A stretch of DNA of 64,000 bases from REEB506 sp040381035 (GTDB taxonomy: Bacteria > Pseudomonadota > Alphaproteobacteria > Caulobacterales > Aquidulcibacteraceae). A model generated the notes under the pieces. It saw only the letters and a program-made list of their open reading frames with translations, was not told the origin of the DNA and did not search any database. How positions within the stretch are numbered: the stretch's first letter is position 1; every line of letters starts with the position of its first letter. The stretch spans positions 25,239 through 89,238 of the forward strand of contig JBEIHY010000003.1 in assembly GCA_040381035.1 (NCBI GenBank). Direction: 5' to 3'. Positions 1-8,564 of the stretch are shown piece by piece. The position numbers and the translations under genes were made by a program.

Positions 1-2
1 TG

Positions 3-2450
3 TCCGACGCCCAGCGCCGCGCCGGCGCCCCCGGCCGACCCGACACGCAGCAATTGTTTGCCGCCTGGCAGGCGGTCGATTCACTGCGCGGGCTGGCCTA
101 TCTTGCCCAAGACGAAAAAATCTCCGCCGCCGAGCGCAGCCGGCTGCAAGCCCGCTACAGCGAAAGCCTGCCCCAGGTTCGCGATTTCTTGGCTGGCCTC
201 AATCTCGAAGATGTGATTGTCGCGACCGGCGCCAAAGCGCAGGAGCTGGAAAGCCGCTTTGCGCTGCGCCGCGGGACGTCGACGTTCACCACCGATGTGC
301 TGCATACCGGCGATCGGTTTGGCGCCGTCGCCGGTTGGGCGGGCGATGTCAAATTCACCATCACCGCCAATGCCGGGCGGGCCACCGAAAAGGTCGTTGA
401 GATCGATCTGGCCGCCATGGGCGCCCAGACACGGACGATGAATTCGGTCGTGACCTTTATCAACCGCGAACTGCAAAGCGCTGGCCTGCTCACCCGCGTT
501 GGCGCCGCTGAGTTGGGCCGCGCGGCGCCCGCGGCCGGATCCACAACCCCCGGTCCGCAGCAATGGGGACTGCGGATCAGCGGCTCAACCACTGAGCCAA
601 TCACGTTTTCGGCCGCCGCAACCACCCCGGCAGTGACGCTCGCCTCAACCACCGCAAGCGGGGCCGGCGAACTGGTCCGTTTGCGCGAAACCGGACCCGA
701 AAGCCGGCCGCTGACGGCCTTGGGCCAACCCGCCCGATTGGACAGCGAAATCCCCGGCGGCTTTACCGCCCGCGCCGCTGTGCAGGACGCGGAAGGCGCC
801 ACCTATATCGTTGGCGAAACCCGCGGCGCGATCGATGGCGCTATGGGCTTGCGCGGGACCTCCGACGCCGTGCTGACCAAGCTTGACGCGACGGGGCGCC
901 GGTTGTGGACGCGGGTGCTGGGCGCCAGTGAAGCCGGACAGGGCTTTTCGGTTGCTGTCGGCGCCGATGGCCGCGTGGCTGTTGCCGGCGCGGTGACGGG
1001 CAGCGCCGATCCCGCGACCCGCAGCGCCGGCGGCCGCGACGGCTTCGTGGCGGTCTTTGACGCCAATGGCAAAGAGCAATTTGTTCGTCAGCGCGGCACA
1101 AGCGCCGATGACGAAGCGCGCGCGGTCGCGTTCGGCGCCGATGGGACGCTCTATGTCGGCGGGCGCTCACGCGGGGCCAGCCCGGATGCGGCCAATGCCG
1201 GCGGCTGGGACGGATTTGTCGTCGCCTTTGACACGGCCGGCGCGGCCGGATTCGAACGCCGTTTTGCCACCAGCGCCGACGAAGGCGTCACCGCATTGGC
1301 GCTGGCTGAAGATGGCGGTTTGATCGTCGCGGGCCAAGAGGGCGGGCGCGCCAGTCTGCGCAAAATCACCACCGCCGGCCAGGATGTGTGGGCGGCCAGC
1401 ACCGTCAATCTCGGTGGCGGAGCGATCAGCGCCGTGCACGTGTCGGGCAGCGATATCGTGATCGCTGGTACGGCCAACGCCGTCAGCGATCTTGGGCTTG
1501 GCGGCGTGGTTGCAGCCGCCGGCGGCGGCGGGCGTGACGGATTCGTCGCCAAGTTCAGCGACGGCGAACAGCTGACCGCCGACTGGACCCGCTTTGTTGG
1601 CGGCGCCGGCGCCGACAGCGCCGGGGCCGTGACGATCGCCAATGGCAAAGTCTTTGTCGCGGGAACCGAAACGCCGCCGGGCGCGGCCGCGCGCACCTAT
1701 ATCGCGCAGCTTGATCTTTCCGCTGGTGAGGAAACCGCGCGGCAAACCAAACCCAGCGGCGCCGCCGAGGGCCAACCGATCGGCGTGTTCGTTCAAGCCA
1801 ATGGCGCTTCCGTGCTTGATCGCTTTGGCTTGCCGACCGGGCGGCTGCAGTTGGGCGACAGCCAGGTTCTGACGGAGCGCACCGGCATGAATGCCGGCGA
1901 TCATTTCTTTGTGCGTCTCGATGGCGGCTCGCCGCGCCGCATCGAAGTGCGCGCGGACGACACGATGTCAACGCTGGCGCGGCGGATCAATGGTCTACTC
2001 GGCGCGACGGGCGATGCGTTGGCGGTGTCGGCCCCCAACGGTGATCGCTTGCGGCTGACGGCTGAAGCTGGACGACGTATCGAAGTGGTGCGCGGTGAAC
2101 GGGGCCGCGACGCGTCCCGGATTTTGGGTTTGTCGCCGGGCATGGTGGCGCGCCAAGCCGAAACCGGTCGTCGCGAAACCATCCGCCAGGATGCGCCGCG
2201 CGTGTTGGCGCTCGAGTTCAACGAAGGTTTGAACGTGGCAGACGCCAAAGCCGCCGCTGATGCGCGACGCGGCTTGGAAGCGGTGCAACTGAAGTTGCGT
2301 GTCGCCTTCGACAGTCTGTTTGACACGGTTGATCCATTGGCCGCGCGCCGGCAAGCCGCCGCCCAGACGCCGATGGATGAACGCACGCGCGCCCAAATTG
2401 CCGGCTATAATGCAGCCCTGGCGCGCTTGGGCGGGGGAACCGCTGCCTGA
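3..2450 (+). CDS. flaEY: FlaEY-like flagellar protein with beta-propeller repeats (5' partial)
   Basis: The frame is open to the left edge, so the 5' end is missing; a TTG at 54 is only an internal codon. The visible 815 residues have three parts: an N-terminal region, a central run of SBBP-type beta-propeller repeats (recurring units of the D-x-x-G-x-x-Y/V-V-G-x-T type, about residues 250-560), and a C-terminal segment. The last carries a flagellin-hook-IN-like motif (IEVRADDTMSTLARRINGLL), as seen in hook-associated proteins. In Caulobacter, flaEY lies next to the flgI-cheL-flbY operon and affects flagellin expression and filament assembly. Here the gene converges on flbY, which supports the name. 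The molecular role is not established from sequence; another large flagellar hook- or filament-associated protein is possible. Confidence 0.62.
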   Translation, partial: SDAQRRAGAPGRPDTQQLFAAWQAVDSLRGLAYLAQDEKISAAERSRLQARYSESLPQVRDFLAGLNLEDVIVATGAKAQELESRFALRRGTSTFTTDVLHTGDRFGAVAGWAGDVKFTITANAGRATEKVVEIDLAAMGAQTRTMNSVVTFINRELQSAGLLTRVGAAELGRAAPAAGSTTPGPQQWGLRISGSTTEPITFSAAATTPAVTLASTTASGAGELVRLRETGPESRPLTALGQPARLDSEIPGGFTARAAVQDAEGATYIVGETRGAIDGAMGLRGTSDAVLTKLDATGRRLWTRVLGASEAGQGFSVAVGADGRVAVAGAVTGSADPATRSAGGRDGFVAVFDANGKEQFVRQRGTSADDEARAVAFGADGTLYVGGRSRGASPDAANAGGWDGFVVAFDTAGAAGFERRFATSADEGVTALALAEDGGLIVAGQEGGRASLRKITTAGQDVWAASTVNLGGGAISAVHVSGSDIVIAGTANAVSDLGLGGVVAAAGGGGRDGFVAKFSDGEQLTADWTRFVGGAGADSAGAVTIANGKVFVAGTETPPGAAARTYIAQLDLSAGEETARQTKPSGAAEGQPIGVFVQANGASVLDRFGLPTGRLQLGDSQVLTERTGMNAGDHFFVRLDGGSPRRIEVRADDTMSTLARRINGLLGATGDALAVSAPNGDRLRLTAEAGRRIEVVRGERGRDASRILGLSPGMVARQAETGRRETIRQDAPRVLALEFNEGLNVADAKAAADARRGLEAVQLKLRVAFDSLFDTVDPLAARRQAAAQTPMDERTRAQIAGYNAALARLGGGTAA

Positions 2451-2503
2451 TGCGATTGTCCGCGTTCGAATGATCTGGGTCGCCTGGGCAAGCCTGGCGG
2501 CGT

Positions 2504-2950
2504 TTACGCCGAGCGATTGACCGCCACGGCGGTCGCTGAAGCCGGCGCGCCGCGATAAGAGCCGGCGGCGGTGTAGGCTGCAGGTCCGGCGCGATGGCGC
2601 CCGACCTCTTCGGCAATCGCTTGCACCAGGCCTTCGCTGACTTCCTTTTGGGCGGTGAGCGAAATCATATGCCGATCGAGGGCGGCGTTGAGCGTCTCGG
2701 TGGCCCTGCGCAAAGCGGCGCGCGTCGCGGCTGGCGCTGCGGCGATCAAGGCCGGCTCCTGGGAGATGCGCACCATTTCGCGGCGATAGATATTCACCAG
2801 ACGGGCCTTTTCGTCAGCCTCCGGACCAACCGGCGGCGGTTTCATGGCGTCCAACTGCACGATTTCGGCTTGGATCAATCCGGCTAGCCGTTCGGTCAGC
2901 GCCAGCAATTGCTGGGCGCGGTCGGTGGCATTGTCAGCGAGTAGGGGCAT
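2504..2950 (-). CDS. flbY: flagellar protein FlbY (FlgN-like)
   Basis: A 148-residue, mostly helical protein. It has a long amphipathic first half with leucines at heptad-like spacing (RAQQLLALTERLAGLIQAEI), as in FlgN-type flagellar chaperones, and an Ala-rich C-terminus. The ATG at 2950 was chosen over an upstream one at 2992 because homologues start near the MPLL sequence. The start overlaps the end of the rod-binding gene by 17 bases, so translation is probably coupled. It is the third gene after flgI and cheL, the order known from Caulobacter. The exact function of FlbY is poorly defined; chaperoning hook-associated proteins is an inference from FlgN likeness. Confidence 0.66.
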   Translation of the reverse strand: MPLLADNATDRAQQLLALTERLAGLIQAEIVQLDAMKPPPVGPEADEKARLVNIYRREMVRISQEPALIAAAPAATRAALRRATETLNAALDRHMISLTAQKEVSEGLVQAIAEEVGRHRAGPAAYTAAGSYRGAPASATAVAVNRSA

Positions 2951-3260
2951 TGGGCGCTCCTGCCGGCAGTTCCGCGCTTTGCAGGCGGGCAATGTCTTCG
3001 CTCAGCATCCGCGCAATGCCGACGCCGCCGGTGCGCGCAATCGCGCGGGCATAGTGATCGACCAGCATCGGGCGAAACATTTTCTCGCCCGAACCGCCGC
3101 CGCCAAGGCCATCGGCGTCGAGTGCTGCAAACATCGGCTGCAACAGATCGGCGAGCACGCTGGCTTCAAAGTCTTCGGCCGCTTTCGTCAAGCTGGCATT
3201 GGCGGGCGTGGCGTTGTGTTTGAGCGCCATGATGGTTGGATTGGGCGGCGGTAATTGCAT
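2934..3260 (-). CDS. cheL: rod-binding protein, FlgJ N-terminal domain type (CheL)
   Basis: A 108-residue protein equal to the rod-binding domain of FlgJ alone (A-x-x-F-E-x-x-x-L near residue 30, then GEKMFRPMLVDHYARAIA). It lacks the muramidase domain that enterobacterial FlgJ carries at its C-terminus, as is usual in alphaproteobacteria, where a separate enzyme opens the wall. The ATG at 3260 shares one base with the flgI stop codon (TGATG), so it is translationally coupled; a GTG directly upstream is the alternative start. In Caulobacter this gene is called cheL and lies between flgI and flbY, exactly as here. Expected role: a rod assembly scaffold in the periplasm. Confidence 0.8.
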   Translation of the reverse strand: MQLPPPNPTIMALKHNATPANASLTKAAEDFEASVLADLLQPMFAALDADGLGGGGSGEKMFRPMLVDHYARAIARTGGVGIARMLSEDIARLQSAELPAGAPNAPTR

Positions 3261-4363
3261 CACATCACCTCGATTTCGGCTTGCAGGGCGCCGGCGGCTT
3301 TGAGCGCCTGCAGAATGGTAATCATGTCGCGCGGCCCCACGCCCAAAGCGTTGAGCCCGTCGACCAGTTCCTTTAAGGGCCGGCCGCCGCCGGCGATGGC
3401 GAACTTTCCTTTTTCCTCGCGCACCTCGATCTGGGTTTGCGGCACGACGACGGTTTCGCCGCCCGCCAAGGGCGCAGGCTGGCTCACGCGCGGCTGTTCA
3501 GCCACCGAGATCGTCAGATTGCCCTGCGCGATCGCAACGGTGGAGATGCGGACATTTTCGCCCATCACGATGACGCCGCTGGTCTCGTCGATCAGCACTT
3601 TGGCGGTCTGGTCTGGGGTGACTTCGAGCATCTCGACGGTCGCGAGCAGACCCATCATGTCGCCGGCAAATCCCTCGGGCCGGCGCAGGGTGACGACGCC
3701 GGGATTGGTCGCTTGGGCGGTTTGCGGGCCAACAATCTCATTGATCTTTTCGGCAATGCGGCGCGCGGTGGTGAAGTCGGGATTGCGCAGGCTGAGGCGC
3801 AGTTCGCGTTGGTTGGCGAGGTCAAAGCGGATTTCACGCTCGATCGTGGCGCCATTGGCGATGCGTCCGGCCGTTGGCACGCCGCGCGTCACCGATGAAC
3901 CCGAGCCGCCTTCCGCGGCAAAGCCGCCGATCGCCAGCGGTCCTTGCGCCAGAGCATAAACCTGCTGATCGGCGCCGACCAAAGGCGTGGCGAGTAATTG
4001 GCCGCCGGCAAGGCTTTTGGCGTCGCCGAGCGCTGACACCGACACATCGATGCGCCCACCCTGTGCGCCGAAAGGCGGCAGATTGGCGGTCACCATGACA
4101 GCGGCCACGTTGCGGGTGTTGAGATTGCCGTCGCGGGTGTTGACGCCGAGCCGCTCCAGCATCGCCGACAGGCTCTGGCGGGTGAACGGGGCATTGCGCA
4201 GGCTATCGCCCGTGCCTTGTAGGCCAACGACCAGGCCATAACCGACAAGTTGGTTTTCGCGCACGCCTTCGACATCGGCGATGTCCTTGATCCGCGACTC
4301 CGCGGCGACCGGCCCGACAAGGGCGATGGCGCTGGCGAGCGCGAGCAGGGCGGTGCGGATCAC
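3260..4363 (-). CDS. flgI: flagellar P-ring protein FlgI
   Basis: FlgI forms the periplasmic P-ring around the flagellar rod. From the GTG at 4363 the protein is 367 residues, the usual family length, with a signal peptide (about residues 1-21, ending in VAA) followed by ESRIKDIADVEGVRENQLVGYG, a strongly conserved FlgI start (listed here in part). The C-terminus reads ALGVGPRDMITILQALKAAGALQAEIEVM with the typical LKxAGAL signature. An in-frame upstream ATG (4474) would add 37 residues with no homology and hide the signal peptide. A GGGAG sequence lies about 12 bases before the GTG. It is the first gene of flgI-cheL-flbY and is divergent from fliX. Confidence 0.95.
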   Translation of the reverse strand: MIRTALLALASAIALVGPVAAESRIKDIADVEGVRENQLVGYGLVVGLQGTGDSLRNAPFTRQSLSAMLERLGVNTRDGNLNTRNVAAVMVTANLPPFGAQGGRIDVSVSALGDAKSLAGGQLLATPLVGADQQVYALAQGPLAIGGFAAEGGSGSSVTRGVPTAGRIANGATIEREIRFDLANQRELRLSLRNPDFTTARRIAEKINEIVGPQTAQATNPGVVTLRRPEGFAGDMMGLLATVEMLEVTPDQTAKVLIDETSGVIVMGENVRISTVAIAQGNLTISVAEQPRVSQPAPLAGGETVVVPQTQIEVREEKGKFAIAGGGRPLKELVDGLNALGVGPRDMITILQALKAAGALQAEIEVM

Positions 4364-4477
4364 GAGCAAGGCTCCCGGTAACGATAAGCGTTGTTTGCCT
4401 TGCCAGAACGGCGCCGCGCGCTGCTTCAAGGCGGCCTTGCCGCGGCGCCCCTCATTGGCCTGCCGCCCGGTCAAACC

Positions 4478-4496
4478 TGCCGGGTTGCACCCGGCA
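4478..4496. promoter_or_regulatory. 19-bp dyad in the flgI-fliX divergent promoter region
   Basis: A perfect inverted repeat: arms TGCCGGGT (4478-4485) and ACCCGGCA (4489-4496) around a TGC centre. It lies 115 bases from the flgI start and 51 bases from the fliX start. The half-site TTTGCCGGG, read on the minus strand here, recurs twice upstream of fliL. An NtrC-family flagellar activator such as FlbD (ftr sites) is a plausible binder, but this is inference. A poor CtrA-like half-site (TTAAC at 4510-4514) lies between it and fliX. Confidence 0.45.
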
Positions 4497-4546
4497 AAAG
4501 GCGCCGCGTTAACGCCTCAGAAACCAACGCAGACCGCTATGGCGAC

Positions 4547-4948
4547 ATGCGTGTTCCTCCTGTCGGCCCGCTGCCTGGGGCAGCCTCCACCCGCCGCGCG
4601 GCGGCCAGCGGTTTTTCGCGGGCAAGCGAAGAAACCCAGACCGCCCATAGCGCCCAAAGCGCCCGCGCGCCAAGCAGCGTGGCTGGCATTGACGCATTGC
4701 TGGCATTGCAAGCCGAAGGTTTTGATCCCGATCGTCGCGCTCGCCAGCTGCGGCGCGCCAATCTGGCTTTGGACAAGCTTGACGCAATCAAGCGCGCCTT
4801 GGTTCTGGGCGGCATGGGCGAGGCCCGCGCCGGGCTTGAGGGCCTGGCCGGCGATCTGGAGCTCACGGGTGAGGCCGGACTGGATTCGATTCTGCTCGAA
4901 ATCGAAACCCGCAGGGCGGTTGAACTCGCCAAACTGGAGCGCCGCTGA
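4547..4948 (+). CDS. fliX: flagellar assembly regulator FliX
   Basis: A 133-residue protein with an unstructured N-terminus (MRVPPVGPLPG) and a conserved helical C-terminal half (ALLALQAEG, ARQLRRANLALDKLDAIKRA, then a LDSILLEIETRRAVELAKLE end). This is the Caulobacterales and rhizobial FliX pattern. FliX partners the activator FlbD and couples basal-body assembly to later flagellar gene expression. The ATG at 4547 was preferred to one at 4391 because family members begin near this point and the upstream stretch is low-complexity promoter DNA. It is transcribed divergently from flgI, as in Caulobacter. Confidence 0.85.
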   Translation: MRVPPVGPLPGAASTRRAAASGFSRASEETQTAHSAQSARAPSSVAGIDALLALQAEGFDPDRRARQLRRANLALDKLDAIKRALVLGGMGEARAGLEGLAGDLELTGEAGLDSILLEIETRRAVELAKLERR

Positions 4949-5090
4949 GCGCTGCCGCAGAGAATGAAGTTATATCGACTGTATGCGTTTGGGCGGCGCC
5001 AGCTTTGCTTGATTGCAGAGCGACGTTTGTGAGGCTATACGGGCGCCGCTATGCGGGCGTTAGCTTTGAGTCGCTCGCAGGGGTATGACG

Positions 5091-5510
5091 ATGCTGACCA
5101 AGACAGTCGATGCAAGCTACCGCCCGTCCGAAGACGAGCCGTTCATGAATGATCGGCAGCTGGATTTCTTTCGCGCCCGGCTCATCGCCTGGAAAGAGGA
5201 GATCCTCGAAGAGGCCCGCAACACGATTGCGAATTTGCAGCTCGAAACGGTCGCGTTGCCGGATCTGGCCGACCGCGCCACCAGCGAAACAGACCGCTCG
5301 ATTGAGCTTCGCACGCGTGACCGCCAGCGCAAGCTGATCGCCAAGATCGACGCCGCGCTGCGCCGCATCGATGAGGGCGCTTACGGCTATTGCGAAGAGA
5401 CGGGTGAGCCGATCAGTTTGTCGCGCCTGATCGCCCGTCCGATCGCCACCCTGTCGCTCGAAGCCCAAGAACGCCACGAGCGCAAAGAGCGCGTCCACCG
5501 CGACGAATAG
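5091..5510 (+). CDS. dksA: DksA/TraR-family RNA polymerase-binding factor
   Basis: A 139-residue DksA-type protein: an N-terminal coiled coil (LDFFRARLIAWKEEI onward, then RDRQRKLIAKIDAALRRI) and a C-terminal globular zinc-finger-like domain (YGYCEETGEPISLSRLIARP). DksA binds the RNA polymerase secondary channel and works with ppGpp. Only the first of the four classical zinc-binding cysteines is present; the others are Thr, Ser and Ala. This is the usual alphaproteobacterial form, which folds without four-Cys zinc binding. AGGGG at 5079-5083 is 7 bases from the ATG at 5091, which favours it over the ATG at 5085. It lies alone between fliX and the flgH end. Confidence 0.92.
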   Translation: MLTKTVDASYRPSEDEPFMNDRQLDFFRARLIAWKEEILEEARNTIANLQLETVALPDLADRATSETDRSIELRTRDRQRKLIAKIDAALRRIDEGAYGYCEETGEPISLSRLIARPIATLSLEAQERHERKERVHRDE

Positions 5511-5552
5511 GCGGCCTGGCTTCCCGTTTCTGTATTCAAAAGTCTTGTGGGC

Positions 5553-6341
5553 CTACCATGGACTCACGGCATCAACGACCCGCTGCCCCCAGCCTGGGCG
5601 CTGGACAGCGGTGATTTGGCCACGGCCGCCATAATGGATTCGGGCTTCTGCGATCTGGGCGTGGCGGATCGTGTTGTCGGCGGCGACGTCTTCTGGGCGG
5701 ATCACGCCGGCTACGGTCAATTCGCGCAGCTCCGCATTGACCATCACTTCTTGGCGCCCGCTGATCACGAAATTGCCGTTGGGCAAGATATCGGACACGA
5801 CCGCCGCAACCGTCAGAGTCACCCGATCCTCGCGCGCGATGGAGCCCTGGCCCTGGCTGCGGCTTGTGCCTTCGGCTTCGATCAGGGTGGCGGGATCGAA
5901 CGCGCCGCCGGCGGCGCGCTGGGCGGTGCGCTCCAGGCCAAGCAGATTGGGCACGCCGACCGTGGTGTTGCTCTGGCGGCGTCGGTCGCTCTGGTTGGAG
6001 ACATTGGCGCGGTCGGAGATGTCGATGCGCACCGTGAGGATGTCGCCGACGCGCCGGGCGCGTTGGTCATTGAAGAAGTTGCGCGCGTCGGCTTGCCACA
6101 GCGCATTGGCGCCGCGGCTTTGCGGCTCTGACGTCAAGGCCGGCATCGCCATGCTGGCGGCGGCGACCTCGTGTGGCGATAATTGCGGGCCGCCGGTGCG
6201 CCGCGCCAGTTCGCCAGCGGCCTGCTTGGCGGCATTGGCGGTGGCGGCGGCCAGGCTTGCGGGCGCGGCCGGCGCATTTGGCGGCAAGCTTGCGCAACCG
6301 GCGGCGCAGGCGGCGGCGAGGAGGGGGGCGAGCGCGCGCAT
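5553..6341 (-). CDS. flgH: flagellar L-ring lipoprotein FlgH
   Basis: FlgH builds the outer-membrane L-ring. The 262-residue protein starts with a lipoprotein signal peptide (MRALAPLLAAACAAGC, lipobox AAGC with Cys16). The FlgH core follows: ALWQADARNFFNDQRARRVGDILTV, a TxxxNLLGL-like stretch, GSIAREDRVTLTV, a LPNGNFVISGRQEV block and an IRPEDVAADNTI block. The last gene of flgF-flgG-flgA-flgH; 19 bases separate it from flgA. Confidence 0.94.
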   Translation of the reverse strand: MRALAPLLAAACAAGCASLPPNAPAAPASLAAATANAAKQAAGELARRTGGPQLSPHEVAAASMAMPALTSEPQSRGANALWQADARNFFNDQRARRVGDILTVRIDISDRANVSNQSDRRRQSNTTVGVPNLLGLERTAQRAAGGAFDPATLIEAEGTSRSQGQGSIAREDRVTLTVAAVVSDILPNGNFVISGRQEVMVNAELRELTVAGVIRPEDVAADNTIRHAQIAEARIHYGGRGQITAVQRPGWGQRVVDAVSPW

Positions 6342-6360
6342 GGGCGAAGTCCTTTTGAGG

Positions 6361-6900
6361 TTACGAGCCGGTGGCTGCGATGCTGGCGGCGCCGGGGCCT
6401 ATGGCGATCGCGTCGATTGTGCGGTTGGATTGCAGGTTCAGCACGCGCAGGTTTTCGCCTTTCGCGGCTGGGCTCAAGGCCCGGCCGCGCAGGGTGAGGC
6501 GCACGCCGCCGGCGATGTAGTTCACAGTCACGGCGTCATTGGTGCGGATCACGGCGTCAGCGCGGCTGACGCCGCCTTGGCGATAGGCCGCAGCGGATGC
6601 GGCGCGAGCATTGTCGATGCGGCGGCTGACGCGAATGGCGTCCATGCCCGGCGGCGGGCTCCATTGGATGCCTTCGGCCTGTGCAGCGGCGGCAATGAAG
6701 CGAGCAGAATAGACGCCTTCAGCGCCTGGCGCCGGGGCGGGGGCGATCGGCTTGGCGGCGGCGGCGCCCGCATCCGCAAACAGGTCGCCGAATGTAACGG
6801 ACGGCCCGCTGGCTTGCGGATTGGCGCGCAGTTCGGCGGCGTCTGCGCTGAGCGCCAGCAGCGCAAATCCGGCGGCGAGGGCAAACAAGGCGGCTTTCAT
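6361..6900 (-). CDS. flgA: flagellar P-ring chaperone FlgA
   Basis: A 179-residue exported protein with a clear signal peptide (residues 1-21, ending ADA). The C-terminal half is a SAF-type domain typical of FlgA: RTNDAVTVNYIAGGVRLTLRGRALSPAAKGE, then VLNLQSNRTIDA near the end. FlgA is the periplasmic chaperone for FlgI P-ring assembly. The family is often 140-260 residues, so the length is normal. It lies between flgG (14 bases away) and flgH in one transcription unit. Confidence 0.88.
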   Translation of the reverse strand: MKAALFALAAGFALLALSADAAELRANPQASGPSVTFGDLFADAGAAAAKPIAPAPAPGAEGVYSARFIAAAAQAEGIQWSPPPGMDAIRVSRRIDNARAASAAAYRQGGVSRADAVIRTNDAVTVNYIAGGVRLTLRGRALSPAAKGENLRVLNLQSNRTIDAIAIGPGAASIAATGS

Positions 6901-6914
6901 CGCGGCTCTCCCGA

Positions 6915-7700
6915 TCAGCGCAATTGCGAGGTGGTTTGCAGCATTTCATCCGTGGCGCTGATCACCCGGGCGTTCATTTCATAAGCCCGTTGCGCCACGA
7001 TCAAGGCTGAGATTTCTTCCACCGCATTGACGTTGGATGTTTCCAGAAAACCCTGCATCACGGTGCCAAAGCCGGTCGATCCGGCAGCACCCACAACCGC
7101 TGCGCCTGAGGCTGGCGTTTCCAGGAACAGATTGTCGCCCATCGCCTCCAGGCCGGCTGGATTGATAAAGGCGGCAAGTTCGATCTGGCCGAGATTTTGC
7201 GGGTCGATCTGGCCTTGCAACGTCGCCTGCACCACGCCATCGCGCGAAATCGACACGCCAGTGGCCTCGCGCGGCACGGTGATGGCGGGCTGTATCAGAA
7301 ACCCTTCGCTGGTGACCAATTGGCCATCGGCATCGACGGCGAAATTGCCGGCCCGGCTGTAGGCGGTCTGGCCCGACGGCATCAGCACTTGGAAATAGCC
7401 GCGCCCCGAAATAGCCAGATCTGTCGGATTGTCGGTGCGCGAAATGGCGCCTTGCTCGGTAATCCGCCCCACCGCTCCGGTGCGAACGCCAACCCCGATC
7501 TGAACGCCGATCGGCACGATGTTGCCCGCCGCAGACGCTGCAACGCCCGGCCGCTCCAAGTTTTGATACAAAAGGTCTTGAAACTCCGCCCGCTGCCGCT
7601 TGAAGCCGGTGGTGTTCATGTTGGCGATATTGTTGGAGATCACTTCAACATTCAGCTGTTGAGCCTGCATGCCGGTGGCGGCAATGGAAAGCGCGCGCAT
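6915..7700 (-). CDS. flgG: flagellar distal rod protein FlgG
   Basis: A 261-residue distal rod protein. The N-terminus MRALSIAATGMQAQQLNVEVISNNIANMNTTGFKR (given in part) carries the rod/hook motif N-N-I-A-N-x-N-T-T-G-F-K. The C-terminus ends in the matching helix ALIVAQRAYEMNARVISATDEMLQTTSQL. Both ends are needed for coiled-coil packing in the rod. The length is the standard one for FlgG. Thirteen bases separate it from flgF upstream. Confidence 0.97.
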   Translation of the reverse strand: MRALSIAATGMQAQQLNVEVISNNIANMNTTGFKRQRAEFQDLLYQNLERPGVAASAAGNIVPIGVQIGVGVRTGAVGRITEQGAISRTDNPTDLAISGRGYFQVLMPSGQTAYSRAGNFAVDADGQLVTSEGFLIQPAITVPREATGVSISRDGVVQATLQGQIDPQNLGQIELAAFINPAGLEAMGDNLFLETPASGAAVVGAAGSTGFGTVMQGFLETSNVNAVEEISALIVAQRAYEMNARVISATDEMLQTTSQLR

Positions 7701-7713
7701 CGTCTATCCTTCC

Positions 7714-8442
7714 TTAAGCGCGGCCGAGGCGTTCAATCGCCCGGCTGCGCAAATCATCGGCCTGACGCGCAACGCGCGCGGCACTTTCATAGGCCCGTGA
7801 AATTTCGATCAAACTGGTCAGTTCGGTCACTGGGCGGACATTTGAGCCCTCAAGCGCGCCTTGCACCACTTCGCCAGTGAAGGCGCGCGTTGGCTGGCCT
7901 TCGCTGGAGAACAAATTGTCGCCGACCTTGGCGAGCGCAGCGGGGCGCTCAAACGCCACCACGGCGATATCGCCAATCACCTCGCCGTTCACGCGCAGCG
8001 TACCCAACGCGTCAATCGAGGGGATTTCGCCTTGTGGATCAAACACAATCGGCTGGCCCTGGACATTCAGCACCGGTAACCCGTCACGGGTCATCAAGGC
8101 GCCGTCCGTGCCGAGGCGAAACGTGCCGTCGCGGGTATAGACCGGGCCTTGTGCGCCTTGCACGGTGAAAAAGCCGTCGCCTTGGATGGCAATATCAAGG
8201 GAATTGCCGGTTCGCTCCAGCGGACCCTGGCCCATATCGCGCGCCATCGCGACATCGCGCACGAACCGCACATCGTTTGGCTTGTCGCTCGCGCGGGCTT
8301 TGGTGTCGTCGCTCATCTGGAACACCAGACTGTCGCGTTTGAACCCGGACGTCGCCGCGTTGGCGAGATTGCCGGCCGCGACATCCAGGCGTCGCTGCAA
8401 GACGCGCTGCGTCTGCATGGCGATGAGCATGGTGTTGTCCAC
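7714..8442 (-). CDS. flgF: flagellar proximal rod protein FlgF
   Basis: A 242-residue rod protein beginning VDNTMLIAMQTQRVLQRRLD, then a degenerate rod motif GNLANAATSGFKRD. The end is SLIEISRAYESAARVARQADDLRSRAIERL. The GTG at 8442 was chosen because a strong Shine-Dalgarno AAGGAGG (8454-8448 on this strand) lies 5 bases before it and FlgF proteins start with M-D-N. A longer frame to 8505 has no SD. First gene of the flgF-flgG-flgA-flgH unit, divergent from fliL. Confidence 0.94.
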   Translation of the reverse strand: MDNTMLIAMQTQRVLQRRLDVAAGNLANAATSGFKRDSLVFQMSDDTKARASDKPNDVRFVRDVAMARDMGQGPLERTGNSLDIAIQGDGFFTVQGAQGPVYTRDGTFRLGTDGALMTRDGLPVLNVQGQPIVFDPQGEIPSIDALGTLRVNGEVIGDIAVVAFERPAALAKVGDNLFSSEGQPTRAFTGEVVQGALEGSNVRPVTELTSLIEISRAYESAARVARQADDLRSRAIERLGRA

Positions 8443-8564
8443 CGGGGCCTCCTTGGCGGCTGCGCTTTCGGCGCCGCCGGTAACCTTAAGCAATTCCGGC
8501 GCCACGGCGCTCGCCCGTGGCGGCCTTGATGCGAGCGGCCTGCGTTGGCTGATGGGCGGCGGCC

